Of a stretch of DNA of 64,000 nt, positions 54,709 to 64,000 are shown piece after piece (positions within the stretch are counted from its first letter, which is position 1; each line of letters starts with the position of its first letter). The DNA is from Tolumonas osonensis. Lineage in GTDB: Bacteria > Pseudomonadota > Gammaproteobacteria > Enterobacterales > Aeromonadaceae. Position numbers and translations under genes: made by a program. The stretch lies in assembly GCF_014202415.1 (NCBI RefSeq), contig NZ_JACHGR010000005.1, positions 248,001 through 312,000 of the forward strand, read 5' to 3'. A model generated the notes under the pieces. The model was not told where the DNA came from and made no database searches. It saw nothing but the letters and a program-made list of their open reading frames with translations.

Positions 54709-54736
54709 ATACGCATTAGATTGTGTGATCAGTCAA
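54706..54736 (-). promoter_or_regulatory. candidate clpP promoter inside the tig terminator
   Basis: TTGACT and TATAAT (54711-54706) are separated by about 19 bases on the minus strand, in the 85-base gap between tig and clpP. A start near 54699 would leave out most of the 5' arm of the terminator stem, so new transcripts could pass it while read-through from tig stops. Confidence 0.5.
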
Positions 54737-54743
54737 TTTCTGA

Positions 54744-56054
54744 TTACGCAGCAGCGCCAGCTTTGTTAATTACTTCATCAAATGAAGTTTCTTTTTCAGT
54801 AACTTGCGCTTTGCTCAGCAGGAATTCGATGGCCTGGTCTTCTACAGCCAGGTCACGCATGTTGTTCAGCAGGCGCTCGTTCTGGAAGTAGTAATCAACC
54901 ACTTCTGACGGATCTTCGTAAGCAGTAGCCAGAGATTCGATCAGTGTCTTAACACGTGCGTCGTCAGCTTTGATGTCCTGTTCACGGATCACTTCGCCTA
55001 ACAGCAGACCAACGCGTACGCGACGTTCTGCCTGTTCGCTGAACAGTTCGTCTGGCAGCTGAGGAACGTTTTTGCTGTTAGCAGCGCCGAAACGTTGCAG
55101 AGCCTGCTGACGCAGTGCTTCAACTTCACGGGTTACTGCCGCTTTTGGTACGTCGATCTGGTTTTGTTCCAGCAGACCAGCCAGAACCTGTTCTTTAACC
55201 TGGCCTTTCAGAGCCTGGGTCAGTTCGCGTTCCATGTTTTTGCGGATTTCAGCTTTCAGGCTGTCAACAGAACCGTCTTCAACGCCGAAACGTTTGATGA
55301 ACTCAGCGTCCAGCTCTGGCAGTTCCTGTTTTTCCACTTTGGTCAGTTTGATAGCAAACTTGGCTGCTTTACCTTTCAGGTTTTCAGCGTGGTAATCTTC
55401 AGGGAAGGTTACTTCGATATCGAAAGACTCACCTGCTTTTTTACCCAGGATGCCATCTTCGAAACCAGGGATCATGCGGCCAGCGCCCAGAACCAGTGCG
55501 AAACCGTCAGCTTTACCGCCGTCGAACTCAACGCCGTCAACAGAACCAACAAAGTCCATGGTTACGCGCAGGTCGTTTGCAGCTGCTTCGTCAGTTTCAG
55601 TCCAGGTAGCGTGCTGTTTACGCAGAGTAGTCAGCATTTTGTCCAGATCAGCGTCAGAAACAGCAGCAACTGGTTTTTCTACCTTGATAGCGTCCAGGTT
55701 CTGCACTTTGAATTCAGGATAGACTTCGAAAGAAACAGTGAAAGTGAAGTCAGAACCAGGAACCAGCTGGTTTGGCTCCAGAGTTGGTGCGCCAACCGGG
55801 TTCAGTTTTTCGGCAACCAGTGCTTCAACAAAATGGCGTTGCATAACTGCATCAGCCACATCAGCCACAATAGCGTCACCGTACATTTTCTGGATCAGTG
55901 CTTTTGGCGCTTTACCAGGACGGAAACCATCGATACGGCGAGTTTTGGCAACCTGATTCAAACGGCTGTTGTACTCTTTTTCGATCTTGTCTGCTGGTAC
56001 AGTGATGGTAAGACGGCGTTCCAGACCTTGGGTCGTCTCTACAGAAACTTGCAT
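54744..56054 (-). CDS. tig: trigger factor
   Basis: Ribosome-bound chaperone and peptidyl-prolyl isomerase. 436 residues (E. coli 432). Ribosome-binding signature [17 protein letters not shown] near residue 44, FKBP-type domain about 150-240 ([30 protein letters not shown]), and a long helical C-terminal domain. First gene of the conserved tig-clpP-clpX-lon block. AGGTAATG-type ribosome site directly upstream. Confidence 0.97.
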   Translation of the reverse strand: MQVSVETTQGLERRLTITVPADKIEKEYNSRLNQVAKTRRIDGFRPGKAPKALIQKMYGDAIVADVADAVMQRHFVEALVAEKLNPVGAPTLEPNQLVPGSDFTFTVSFEVYPEFKVQNLDAIKVEKPVAAVSDADLDKMLTTLRKQHATWTETDEAAANDLRVTMDFVGSVDGVEFDGGKADGFALVLGAGRMIPGFEDGILGKKAGESFDIEVTFPEDYHAENLKGKAAKFAIKLTKVEKQELPELDAEFIKRFGVEDGSVDSLKAEIRKNMERELTQALKGQVKEQVLAGLLEQNQIDVPKAAVTREVEALRQQALQRFGAANSKNVPQLPDELFSEQAERRVRVGLLLGEVIREQDIKADDARVKTLIESLATAYEDPSEVVDYYFQNERLLNNMRDLAVEDQAIEFLLSKAQVTEKETSFDEVINKAGAAA

Positions 56055-56237
56055 TGCATTACCTCGTAAAACTCAGCATCGGGTGCTGTTACTATTGTTG
56101 GTGGTCGGTTAACCACCACTAAATAAAATGCGCAAATTGCGACGGTTACAAAATGACGTGCCATTATAGCGATGGAGATTCTGCGAGTCGAGGGAGGTCT
56201 GCATAACCTGGCGTTTTTTCTGGCCGGATCAAATTAA

Positions 56238-56972
56238 TCAGTCCGGAATATCGGACTGACGCATTCTTCTCAGGATGACACCGGCTTTATGTGACAGATG
56301 CGCCGAACGACGATGCGCCTGATAGTAACGTGGATTGGTCACCATGGCCGCAAGATAGGCGGACTGATACGCGCTGAGACGTTTGGCCGATACGCCGAAA
56401 TAATATTTGGCAGCGGCTTCGGCGCCATAAATCCCCTCGCCCCATTCAATCACGTTCAGATATATCTCATATATCCGTTGTTTATCCAGAATAGTTTCCA
56501 GCATCACCGTAATCAGCGCTTCATCCAGTTTACGCCATGGTGTTTTATCCGAACTCAGGAACAGATTTTTGGCCAGTTGCTGGCTGATCGTAGAGCCACC
56601 CGCAACTATCTTTCCTTTTTTCAGATTTTTTTCCCAGGCGGTTTCAATGCCATCCCAGTCAAAACCGTCATGATCGAGAAATTTGGCATCTTCGGCCGCA
56701 ATCAGAGCCCGTTTTAATGGTTTGGAAATGGAGGTGTACGGAACCCAGGTGTGACGTTTCTTTACGTTTGAATTCTCCAGCTGCAACATGGCTAGCTGTT
56801 CTTCCATAAACGACGTTGAGGATGGGTTATACCAGGTGTAGCTGACGATGCGTAACACAACCCACAGGTGCCAGACGCAAAACCAGATCAGCCCCAGAAG
56901 CAATAGCTTTTTCAGCCATGTTTTCCATGACAGGTCATCAAAACTCAGGATATTACGACAGACAGCCAGCAT
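56238..56972 (-). CDS. mtgA: monofunctional biosynthetic peptidoglycan transglycosylase
   Basis: Polymerises lipid II into glycan strands without a transpeptidase domain. 244 residues (E. coli MtgA 242). One membrane segment near 20-42, then GT51 motifs: ALIAAEDAKFLDHDGFDWDGI (catalytic Glu), GGSTISQQLAKNLFL and TVMLETILDKQRIYEIYLNVIEWGEGIYGAEAAA. Stands alone between tig and the STAS gene. Confidence 0.93.
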   Translation of the reverse strand: MLAVCRNILSFDDLSWKTWLKKLLLLGLIWFCVWHLWVVLRIVSYTWYNPSSTSFMEEQLAMLQLENSNVKKRHTWVPYTSISKPLKRALIAAEDAKFLDHDGFDWDGIETAWEKNLKKGKIVAGGSTISQQLAKNLFLSSDKTPWRKLDEALITVMLETILDKQRIYEIYLNVIEWGEGIYGAEAAAKYYFGVSAKRLSAYQSAYLAAMVTNPRYYQAHRRSAHLSHKAGVILRRMRQSDIPD

Positions 56973-57043
56973 AGAGAAAAATCTGATAGTTCCAATGTGG
57001 CTAGTTTAACTAAACCGGAAAAATCTGGCGAGCATCCAGTGAC

Positions 57044-57424
57044 CTAAATAACCAGTGAAACGCTGTCAGACAAACAGGTTTTTGATTGTTTATCTGAAAT
57101 ATCCGCCAGAAAATCACGGATAGACAGATAACAGGTGATGGAGCGATCAATATGCAGGATAGACAGTAACTCCCGGGGCTGTCCCGGTTTGCAGATGAGG
57201 CGCAGACGGCGGCCATTGGCCTGCAGCTGTTTATAAAGGTAAATCAGGGAACCGATTCCGGCTGAATCAATGAAGGAAACAGAACTCAGATCAACCAGCA
57301 CGTCAGAATGCTTTTGTATCAGCGAGTTGAAAATCCGCCGGATCTCTTCAACTGTCGCATGGTCCAGCTCGCCATCGATCGTCAGCACCAGCGTATGATT
57401 CATCGTATAAGTAATGACAGGCAT
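57044..57424 (-). CDS. STAS-domain protein (anti-sigma-factor antagonist-like)
   Basis: 126 residues from the ATG at 57424 (MPVITYTMNHTLVLTIDGELD); the frame is open 36 codons upstream without conserved sequence. A single STAS domain with VDLSSVSFIDSAGIGSLIYL, where the Ser of DSAGI is the usual phosphorylation site of SpoIIAA/RsbV proteins, and a last beta-strand/helix region. It has no adjacent anti-sigma kinase or phosphatase gene, so the partner is elsewhere. The final ~20 residues are less conserved. Family is sure, pathway unknown. Confidence 0.85.
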   Translation of the reverse strand: MPVITYTMNHTLVLTIDGELDHATVEEIRRIFNSLIQKHSDVLVDLSSVSFIDSAGIGSLIYLYKQLQANGRRLRLICKPGQPRELLSILHIDRSITCYLSIRDFLADISDKQSKTCLSDSVSLVI

Positions 57425-57592
57425 TTTAACCCCGGAATAGTTTAAGCCGATCACATCTGGCGAAATTGATCTTTCCGGTGAAACAAAGCACACAATATGC
57501 CAATAATTTAAATAAATTTTAACATTCAACATAACCAGCTGATAATTAATGAAAATTTAATATATCAATAGTAAATGCACTTTTGCCTGACA

Positions 57593-57645
57593 CAAAAAAA
57601 TGCAAAATGCAAATAAACCTTCGTTGGCTTTTCGCATTTTGCATT
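57593..57645 (-). terminator. terminator of the thi operon
   Basis: Read leftward, ATGCAAAATGC (57644-57634) pairs perfectly with GCATTTTGCAT (57610-57600) across a 23-base loop, followed by TTTTTT. It starts about 30 bases after the thiH stop. Confidence 0.7.
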
Positions 57646-57673
57646 CATCATCGTTAACTCTAACTATATAGTT

Positions 57674-58816
57674 TTACTGAGAAATTTGATGGTTATGCCA
57701 GTGTTGCGGGCTGGATTCCTGCCAGATCACTTCCATCCCCTGCTTTTGAATGACAGACGCCACCTGGACGGCACTGCGCTCATCACTGACCGCAAACTGC
57801 TCCAGCTCCGGATGATCTTCAGCATAGCCACCTGGCTGGGTTTTGGAACCGGCGCTCATGGTGGTGATACCCACTTTCATCAGAAAATCGCGGAACTCCG
57901 GTCCTTCGCGGGTCGAGAGCGATAATTCCACTTCCGGATCAAACAGGCGATAAGCGCAGATCAGTTGTAACAACTGACGATCACTCATCGGGTCTTCAGG
58001 CTGGAAACCGCCGGTACAAGGCCGCAACCGCGGGAAAGAGATCGAGTAACGGCTCTGCCAGTAGGTTTTCCGCAGATACTGCAGATGACGGGCCACCATC
58101 AGGCTGTCGGTGCGCCAGTCACCTAGCCCCAGCAGAGCACCCAGTCCGATTTTATCGACCCCTGCCTCGCCTAAGCGATCGGGCGTTTCCAGACGCCAGC
58201 GGAAATCTTTCTTTTTGCCGCGCAGATGATGTTCGTCATACGTCGGCTCGTGATAGGTTTCCTGATAGACCATGACACCATCCAGCCCCATGCTGACCAG
58301 CTCGCGGTACTCTTCTGTGGCGAGCGGTTGCACTTCCATCATCAGGTAGGAAACATAGGGCTTGATGACCGGAAACACTTCCCGGAAATAATCCATGCCG
58401 GACTTCCGCTCATGTTCCCCGGTCACCAGCAGCAACGATTTGAATCCCATCTGGCGGATCACCTGACATTCACGGTCAATCTCTTCCAGCGACAGCACTT
58501 TGCGCTTGATCTTGTTGCTCATAGAGAAACCGCAATAGGCACAGTCATTCGCGCACAGGTTGGCCAGATAGAGCGGCAGATACATGTTGATGGTGTTGCC
58601 GAAACGCTGGCGGGTCAGTTTCTGCGACAACTCGGTCATCGGCAGCAGATATTTTTCGGCCGCCGGTGAAATGAGTGCAGCAAAATCGGCCATTTCCCGT
58701 TTTCCCGGACGGGAAAGGCGGGCTAAAGCGCGTTCTACATCGGCGTCAGTTTGCTGCAGCACCCACTGCTGCTGTTCTGCCCAGTCGAGCTTTTCCCATT
58801 CGTCGTAGAAGCTCAT
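57674..58816 (-). CDS. thiH: 2-iminoacetate synthase ThiH
   Basis: Radical-SAM tyrosine lyase supplying dehydroglycine for the thiazole of thiamine without oxygen. 380 residues (E. coli 377). The cluster motif CANDCAYC (CX3CX2C) is near residues 87-94; GHE-type [27 protein letters not shown] and [11 protein letters not shown] follow. It overlaps thiG by four bases and ends the operon. ThiH rather than ThiO fits a facultative anaerobe. Confidence 0.95.
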   Translation of the reverse strand: MSFYDEWEKLDWAEQQQWVLQQTDADVERALARLSRPGKREMADFAALISPAAEKYLLPMTELSQKLTRQRFGNTINMYLPLYLANLCANDCAYCGFSMSNKIKRKVLSLEEIDRECQVIRQMGFKSLLLVTGEHERKSGMDYFREVFPVIKPYVSYLMMEVQPLATEEYRELVSMGLDGVMVYQETYHEPTYDEHHLRGKKKDFRWRLETPDRLGEAGVDKIGLGALLGLGDWRTDSLMVARHLQYLRKTYWQSRYSISFPRLRPCTGGFQPEDPMSDRQLLQLICAYRLFDPEVELSLSTREGPEFRDFLMKVGITTMSAGSKTQPGGYAEDHPELEQFAVSDERSAVQVASVIQKQGMEVIWQESSPQHWHNHQISQ

Positions 58817-59592
58817 GCCAGTGTCTCCAGGAAGGCAGCCAGCGGACTGGACGCGATAGCCTGCTGATTGACCGCACCCAGACCGCTTTCATAGGCCATC
58901 CGCCCGGCTGTCACGGCCATCCGGAATGCCTGTGCCATCGCCACTGGATCACCGGCAACCGCAATCGCGGTATTCACCAGTACGGCATCAGCCCCCATTT
59001 CCAGCGCGGCGGCGGCGTGGGACGGCGCACCGATACCGGCATCAACGATGACCGGCACATTCGCCTGATCGATGATGATTTCCAGCATCGCTTTGGTGGA
59101 AAGCCCCTGATTTGAGCCGATGGCTGCGCCTAAAGGCATTACTGCCGCACAACCCACTTCTTCAAGACGTTTACAGAGCAATGGATCGGCGCCGCAATAT
59201 GGCAGTACCACAAAGCCCTGTTTACACAGCTCTTCCGCAGCCTTGAAGGTTTCTATCGGATCGGGCATCAGGTAACGCGGATCAGGATGAATCTCCAGCT
59301 TCAGCCAGTTGGTACCGAGCGCTTCTCGCGCCAGTTGCGCAGCAAATATAGCCTCTTTGGCATTGCGGGCGCCGGAGGTATTCGGCAGCAGTTGCACGCC
59401 CATCTCCCGCAATGGCTCCAGGATCTGGATATCCGGTTCATCGAGCCGGACTCGTTTCAGCGCCATGGTGACAATTTCGGTCGAGCTGGCAGTCAGTGCC
59501 TGTTGCATCACCTGCGCCGAAGCGAATTTACCGGTGCCGGTCAGTAAGCGTGAGTTAAAAGTTTTGTCAGCAATTTTAAGGGGTTGAATCAT
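58813..59592 (-). CDS. thiG: thiazole synthase
   Basis: Forms the thiazole phosphate from deoxyxylulose 5-phosphate, ThiS-thiocarboxylate and dehydroglycine. 259 residues (E. coli 256). (Beta/alpha)8 barrel with [14 protein letters not shown], the Schiff-base Lys in [17 protein letters not shown], and [31 protein letters not shown]. The start at 59592 ([12 protein letters not shown]) lies two bases after thiS; the frame is open further into thiS. Confidence 0.95.
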   Translation of the reverse strand: MIQPLKIADKTFNSRLLTGTGKFASAQVMQQALTASSTEIVTMALKRVRLDEPDIQILEPLREMGVQLLPNTSGARNAKEAIFAAQLAREALGTNWLKLEIHPDPRYLMPDPIETFKAAEELCKQGFVVLPYCGADPLLCKRLEEVGCAAVMPLGAAIGSNQGLSTKAMLEIIIDQANVPVIVDAGIGAPSHAAAALEMGADAVLVNTAIAVAGDPVAMAQAFRMAVTAGRMAYESGLGAVNQQAIASSPLAAFLETLA

Positions 59593-59594
59593 GA

Positions 59595-59795
59595 TTAACC
59601 TCCGGCAATGGCGCGGAAGAGATCCACGTCGTCGTGATCTGAAAGAAATGTAGTGGCCCACTGGCTGCGTGGGATCACCTGCTGATTAAGAGCAACGGCA
59701 ACGCCGGCTTTCAGCTGATCCTGGGTAGTCAGTAACGCTTCAAGGCTGCAGGAGCCGGCAAGCTGCAACGGCTCGCCATTTAAGCGGATTTGCAT
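59595..59795 (-). CDS. thiS: sulfur carrier protein ThiS
   Basis: 66 residues, exactly E. coli ThiS length, starting [10 protein letters not shown] and ending in the required di-glycine (FRAIAGG), which ThiF adenylates and which becomes a thiocarboxylate. Ubiquitin-like fold. Its start lies 16 bases inside the end of thiF. Confidence 0.94.
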   Translation of the reverse strand: MQIRLNGEPLQLAGSCSLEALLTTQDQLKAGVAVALNQQVIPRSQWATTFLSDHDDVDLFRAIAGG

Positions 59796-60577
59796 GTTGG
59801 TGACTCCGGTTCGGAAAACGATAAGGGGGCAGATGATTGGCAGACAGGACAGGTTGGATCGGGTTGTGTCTGTAACCGTCGCCATTGCAGTGTCCGGCCA
59901 TCAAATCGCTGCAGCACACCGGTTGGCCGCGGTAAATCGCACAGTAGCTGAATGGTCAGCAGTGCCTGCGCCGCCCCCAGCATGCCAACCACCGGCCCGA
60001 CAATACCGGCTTCGCGGCAATTCAGGCCCGGTTCGGCGGATGACGGAAACAGGCAGTGGTAACAGGCAGAGCTTTGCGAGGGTTCACTGAGCAGCAGCTG
60101 ACCATCCCAGCCGGTTGCCGCCGCCGTGATCAGCGGTTTGCGAGCAGCAACACAGGCGGCATTCACGCGCTGGCGGGTCAGCATATTGTCGGAGCAATCG
60201 AGGACTGCATCGACCTGTGGCACTATGCTGGCAAGCAATGCCTCGTCCACCGCCGGCAAGAGATGACAGCGGACCGCCGGATTCAGCGCGCCGAGATGGG
60301 ACGCCGCCGTTTTGGTTTTCGCCTGATGACGATCGCCAGTGCGGTACAGCACCTGGCGTTGCAGATTGCTGCTGTCGACCTTATCGCCATCGGCCAGCCA
60401 GAGTTGTCCTACCCCGGCTGCCGCCAGATAGAGCGATGCTGGCGAACCCAGCCCGCCCAGTCCTACAATCAGTACCTTGCTTTTTTTCAGTCGTAACTGC
60501 CCTGCCTCTCCGATTTCCGGCAGCAGGATCTGTCGACCATAACGCAGGAATTCATCATCGGTCAGCAGGTCAGACAT
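59780..60577 (-). CDS. thiF: sulfur carrier protein ThiS adenylyltransferase ThiF
   Basis: E1-like enzyme that adenylates the C-terminus of ThiS. 265 residues (E. coli 251). Nucleotide motif [21 protein letters not shown], crossover-loop Cys in [15 protein letters not shown] and zinc ligands CYHC and CPVC. Start [23 protein letters not shown] at 60577 overlaps thiE by eight bases. The last ~20 residues beyond CPVC extend into thiS. Confidence 0.94.
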   Translation of the reverse strand: MSDLLTDDEFLRYGRQILLPEIGEAGQLRLKKSKVLIVGLGGLGSPASLYLAAAGVGQLWLADGDKVDSSNLQRQVLYRTGDRHQAKTKTAASHLGALNPAVRCHLLPAVDEALLASIVPQVDAVLDCSDNMLTRQRVNAACVAARKPLITAAATGWDGQLLLSEPSQSSACYHCLFPSSAEPGLNCREAGIVGPVVGMLGAAQALLTIQLLCDLPRPTGVLQRFDGRTLQWRRLQTQPDPTCPVCQSSAPLSFSEPESPTCKSA

Positions 60578-61225
60578 CAGCACTGCCCTCTCTGCTTTCT
60601 CCTTCCACCATTCGCAGTAAGCGTTTGGTAGCCTGTTCCGGATCGGCCGCTTTGGTGATGGCACTGACCAGCGCGACGCTACCGACACCCGTGGCCAGTA
60701 CATCGCCCACCCGCTCTTCGGATATCCCGCCAATAGCCACCGTCGGGATGGCGCCAGCCTGTCCGACTGCCGCTGCCAGATTGATCAGCCCCTGCGGTTT
60801 TGAAGGCATATCCTTGGTTTGCGTCGGGAAAATGTGACCCAGCGCTACATAAGAAGGTTGCAGCGCCAACGCATCCGCCAGTTCCAGCGAGTCATGCGTG
60901 GAGATCCCCAGCCGTAAACCGGCGCTGCGCAGTGCGTCCAGATCGGCGATTTGGATATCTTCCTGCCCCAGATGCACACCATAGGCGCCATGCTTGATGG
61001 CCAGTTGCCAGTAGTCATTGATAAACAGGCGCGCCTGATAACGGCGCCCCAATTCAATGGCTTGCTTGATCTGCTGTTCCAGATCAGGGGTCTGCGGATC
61101 CTTGATCCGCAGTTGCAGCGTAGTGACACCCCATTCCAGCAGACGGGCAATCCAGTCCACCGAATCCACCACCGGATAAAGCCCTAACCGGTGATCGGTC
61201 TTCGGAAATGAAGCAATGTTCTCCA

Positions 61226-61226
<1 letters not shown>
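60570..61226 (-). CDS. thiE: thiamine-phosphate synthase
   Basis: Joins HMP-pyrophosphate and thiazole phosphate to thiamine monophosphate. 218 residues (E. coli 211). [49 protein letters not shown] and [14 protein letters not shown] VAIGGISEE are the ThiE blocks. Its ATG shares one base with the thiC stop (TAATG). No thiD lies in this operon, so the HMP kinase must be elsewhere. Confidence 0.95.
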
Positions 61227-63085
<1,859 letters not shown>

Positions 63086-63186
63086 TTAAAAAGAATTCGG
63101 ATGGCTTGCCGGAAGTGGCGTTGAGAGGGAGTCTGGCGGTGTAACAATTCAGGTGATCTGAATCCGGAATGGCTTCCTGTGCCAAC

Positions 63187-63275
63187 TCTTGTTTCCCTTC
63201 GCAGGTTCTAGCCTGATCAGGTTCAACGGATCCCGAATAAACGGTCTCAGCCCTTAGGGCACTCCGACAAGTGAA
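63187..63275 (-). promoter_or_regulatory. TPP riboswitch of the thi operon
   Basis: Read leftward, the THI-box core is complete: TTGTCGGAGTGCC, GGGCTGAGACCG, GGGATCCGTTGAACCTGATC, AGGCTAGAACCTGCG and AAGGGAAACAAGA. Binds thiamine pyrophosphate and represses thiCEFSGH. The ~110 bases between it and thiC hold the expression platform. Confidence 0.96.
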
Positions 63276-63351
63276 GGCCAGTATGAAACGATGCGAAGAG
63301 AATGGCAACAATCAGATAACAATTACTGATCGTTGCCACAAAAATTAGTAA

Positions 63352-63864
63352 TCAGCGTGGAACTATGGTGCGGTGATGATGGAAATAGAAGCCGTCATCA
63401 AACAGCGGGTCTTCATAACGGACCTCCACCTCTTTCACCACCGGCCAGAGTTTGTGTTGCGTGGCATTGATCACCGCGAAGCGATAGGTCATATCACCGA
63501 TTTTGCCTTCGCGTGACGGTGCTGTTGCGCCGGAGACCGTGATACTGCGGCCTTTGGCATACAACACCGGATCCAGCAGTTGCGGGAACACGGCAATGAA
63601 ACGGCCCGGTGATTGTTCTGCCTGCTGCGGCACGCCGTTATAACCCAGAGGCAGATAAACCACCTCTATCTCGGTTCCCGAGGCCAGATTGCGGGTCTGG
63701 GCGATCACCCCGCTCCATTTCACCTGCCAGCCCTGCGGATTATTGGGCTGGGCCATCTGAGCGAACTGCTGACGGATCAGGACCGAGTCGTCGGCATAAT
63801 AACCGGTTTTGTTATTGGCGCAGGCCGTCAGAAACAGAACAAAAAACAGGGCAATCCACTTCAT
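63352..63864 (-). CDS. Slp family outer membrane lipoprotein, YeaY-like
   Basis: 170 residues with a lipoprotein signal peptide (MKWIALFFVLFLTAC, lipobox LTAC, Cys15) and the Slp domain (WSGVIAQTRN, TEIEVVYLPL, PGRFIAV, PVLYAKGRSITVSG). E. coli has two such lipoproteins, Slp and YeaY; the location next to tsaB (yeaZ) matches YeaY. The role of the family at the outer membrane is not well defined. It lies 16 bases downstream of tsaB and is probably co-transcribed. Confidence 0.88.
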   Translation of the reverse strand: MKWIALFFVLFLTACANNKTGYYADDSVLIRQQFAQMAQPNNPQGWQVKWSGVIAQTRNLASGTEIEVVYLPLGYNGVPQQAEQSPGRFIAVFPQLLDPVLYAKGRSITVSGATAPSREGKIGDMTYRFAVINATQHKLWPVVKEVEVRYEDPLFDDGFYFHHHRTIVPR

Positions 63865-63880
63865 CGTAAGCTCTCACTTC

Positions 63881-64000
63881 TTATTCACGACCCGGCAGCT
63901 TTTTCCAGGTCACCTTGTCACGCAGATATACCGGGGTTGCCAGCGCTGGTTCACAGTAATCACCGGCACGGAACGCCGCCACGGCCTGTGGCAGCATATC
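63881..64000 (-). CDS. tsaB: tRNA threonylcarbamoyladenosine synthesis protein TsaB (3' end only)
   Basis: The last 39 codons before TAA. The C-terminus AEPVYL-type EPALATPVYLRDKVTWKKLPGRE is that of E. coli TsaB, including the invariant KKLPGRE ending. TsaB partners TsaD and TsaE in making the t6A modification of tRNAs reading ANN codons. The rest lies beyond the right edge. Confidence 0.9.
   Translation of the reverse strand, partial: DMLPQAVAAFRAGDYCEPALATPVYLRDKVTWKKLPGRE

Noticed and set aside
55095..56069. 324-codon open frame antisense to tig
   Set aside because: It lies wholly opposite trigger factor, is rich in Phe, Gln and Ser from the reverse complement of Lys/Glu codons, and has no recognisable domain or ribosome site.

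Overview
The window looks like chromosome of a facultatively anaerobic gammaproteobacterium near Aeromonas and Vibrio. The evidence is E. coli-like proteins throughout, the tig-clpP-clpX-lon-hupB-ppiD order, ProQ-Prc, bioA facing bioBFCD, TamA-TamB, and the oxygen-independent ThiH route. Base composition and protein flavour fit Aeromonadales, possibly Tolumonas; the genus is inference. There is no integrase, transposase, prophage or CRISPR array.

Layout. 1-2.5 kb: a Gtr-like sugar-transfer operon (GT-C-like membrane protein cut by the window edge, GtrA flippase, GT2 transferase, small membrane-anchored protein). 2.7-9.1 kb: yfbU, a two-gene YeeE/YedE sulfur transporter, sbcB, folE and uvrB, with two candidate small RNAs around sbcB. 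9.3-10.1 kb: four tRNA-Asn genes enclosing a cluster of DnaA boxes with an IHF site, next to uvrB. 10.2-14.8 kb: MocR-type regulator and RhtC-like exporter, then phrB and a YbgA-like gene. 15.3-23.6 kb: a GABA/polyamine ABC transporter, a LysR regulator and gabD-gabT. 23.7-25.4 kb: persulfide/CoA-disulfide reductase with a rhodanese domain. 25.5-32.9 kb: tamA-tamB, FMN riboswitch-ribB, htpX. 33-38.1 kb: the biotin locus. 38-43 kb: LysR, GH4 phospho-glycosidase, HAMP protein, asnS. 43-50 kb: ogt, purT, prc, proQ, ppiD, hupB. 50-57.5 kb: lon, clpX, clpP, tig, mtgA, a STAS protein. 57.6-63.3 kb: TPP riboswitch-thiCEFSGH. 63.3-64 kb: Slp-family lipoprotein and the 3' end of tsaB.

How the genes work together. 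GABA or a related amine is probably imported by the four-gene ABC system and converted to succinate by GabT and GabD. The sulfur transporter and the persulfide reductase lie 21 kb apart but carry nearly the same operator (25 of 28 bases identical), which suggests one persulfide-responsive regulon. Biotin, riboflavin and thiamine synthesis are each complete or nearly complete local units with recognisable control regions. The protease and chaperone block carries visible heat-shock promoters (lon, and htpX elsewhere).

The signals most worth a second look are the DARS/datA-like DnaA-box cluster beside uvrB, the shared operator of the sulfur genes, two unannotated small-RNA candidates, a promoter that overlaps and would disarm a terminator in front of clpP, and a MerR-type 19-bp-spacer promoter in front of the photolyase operon.
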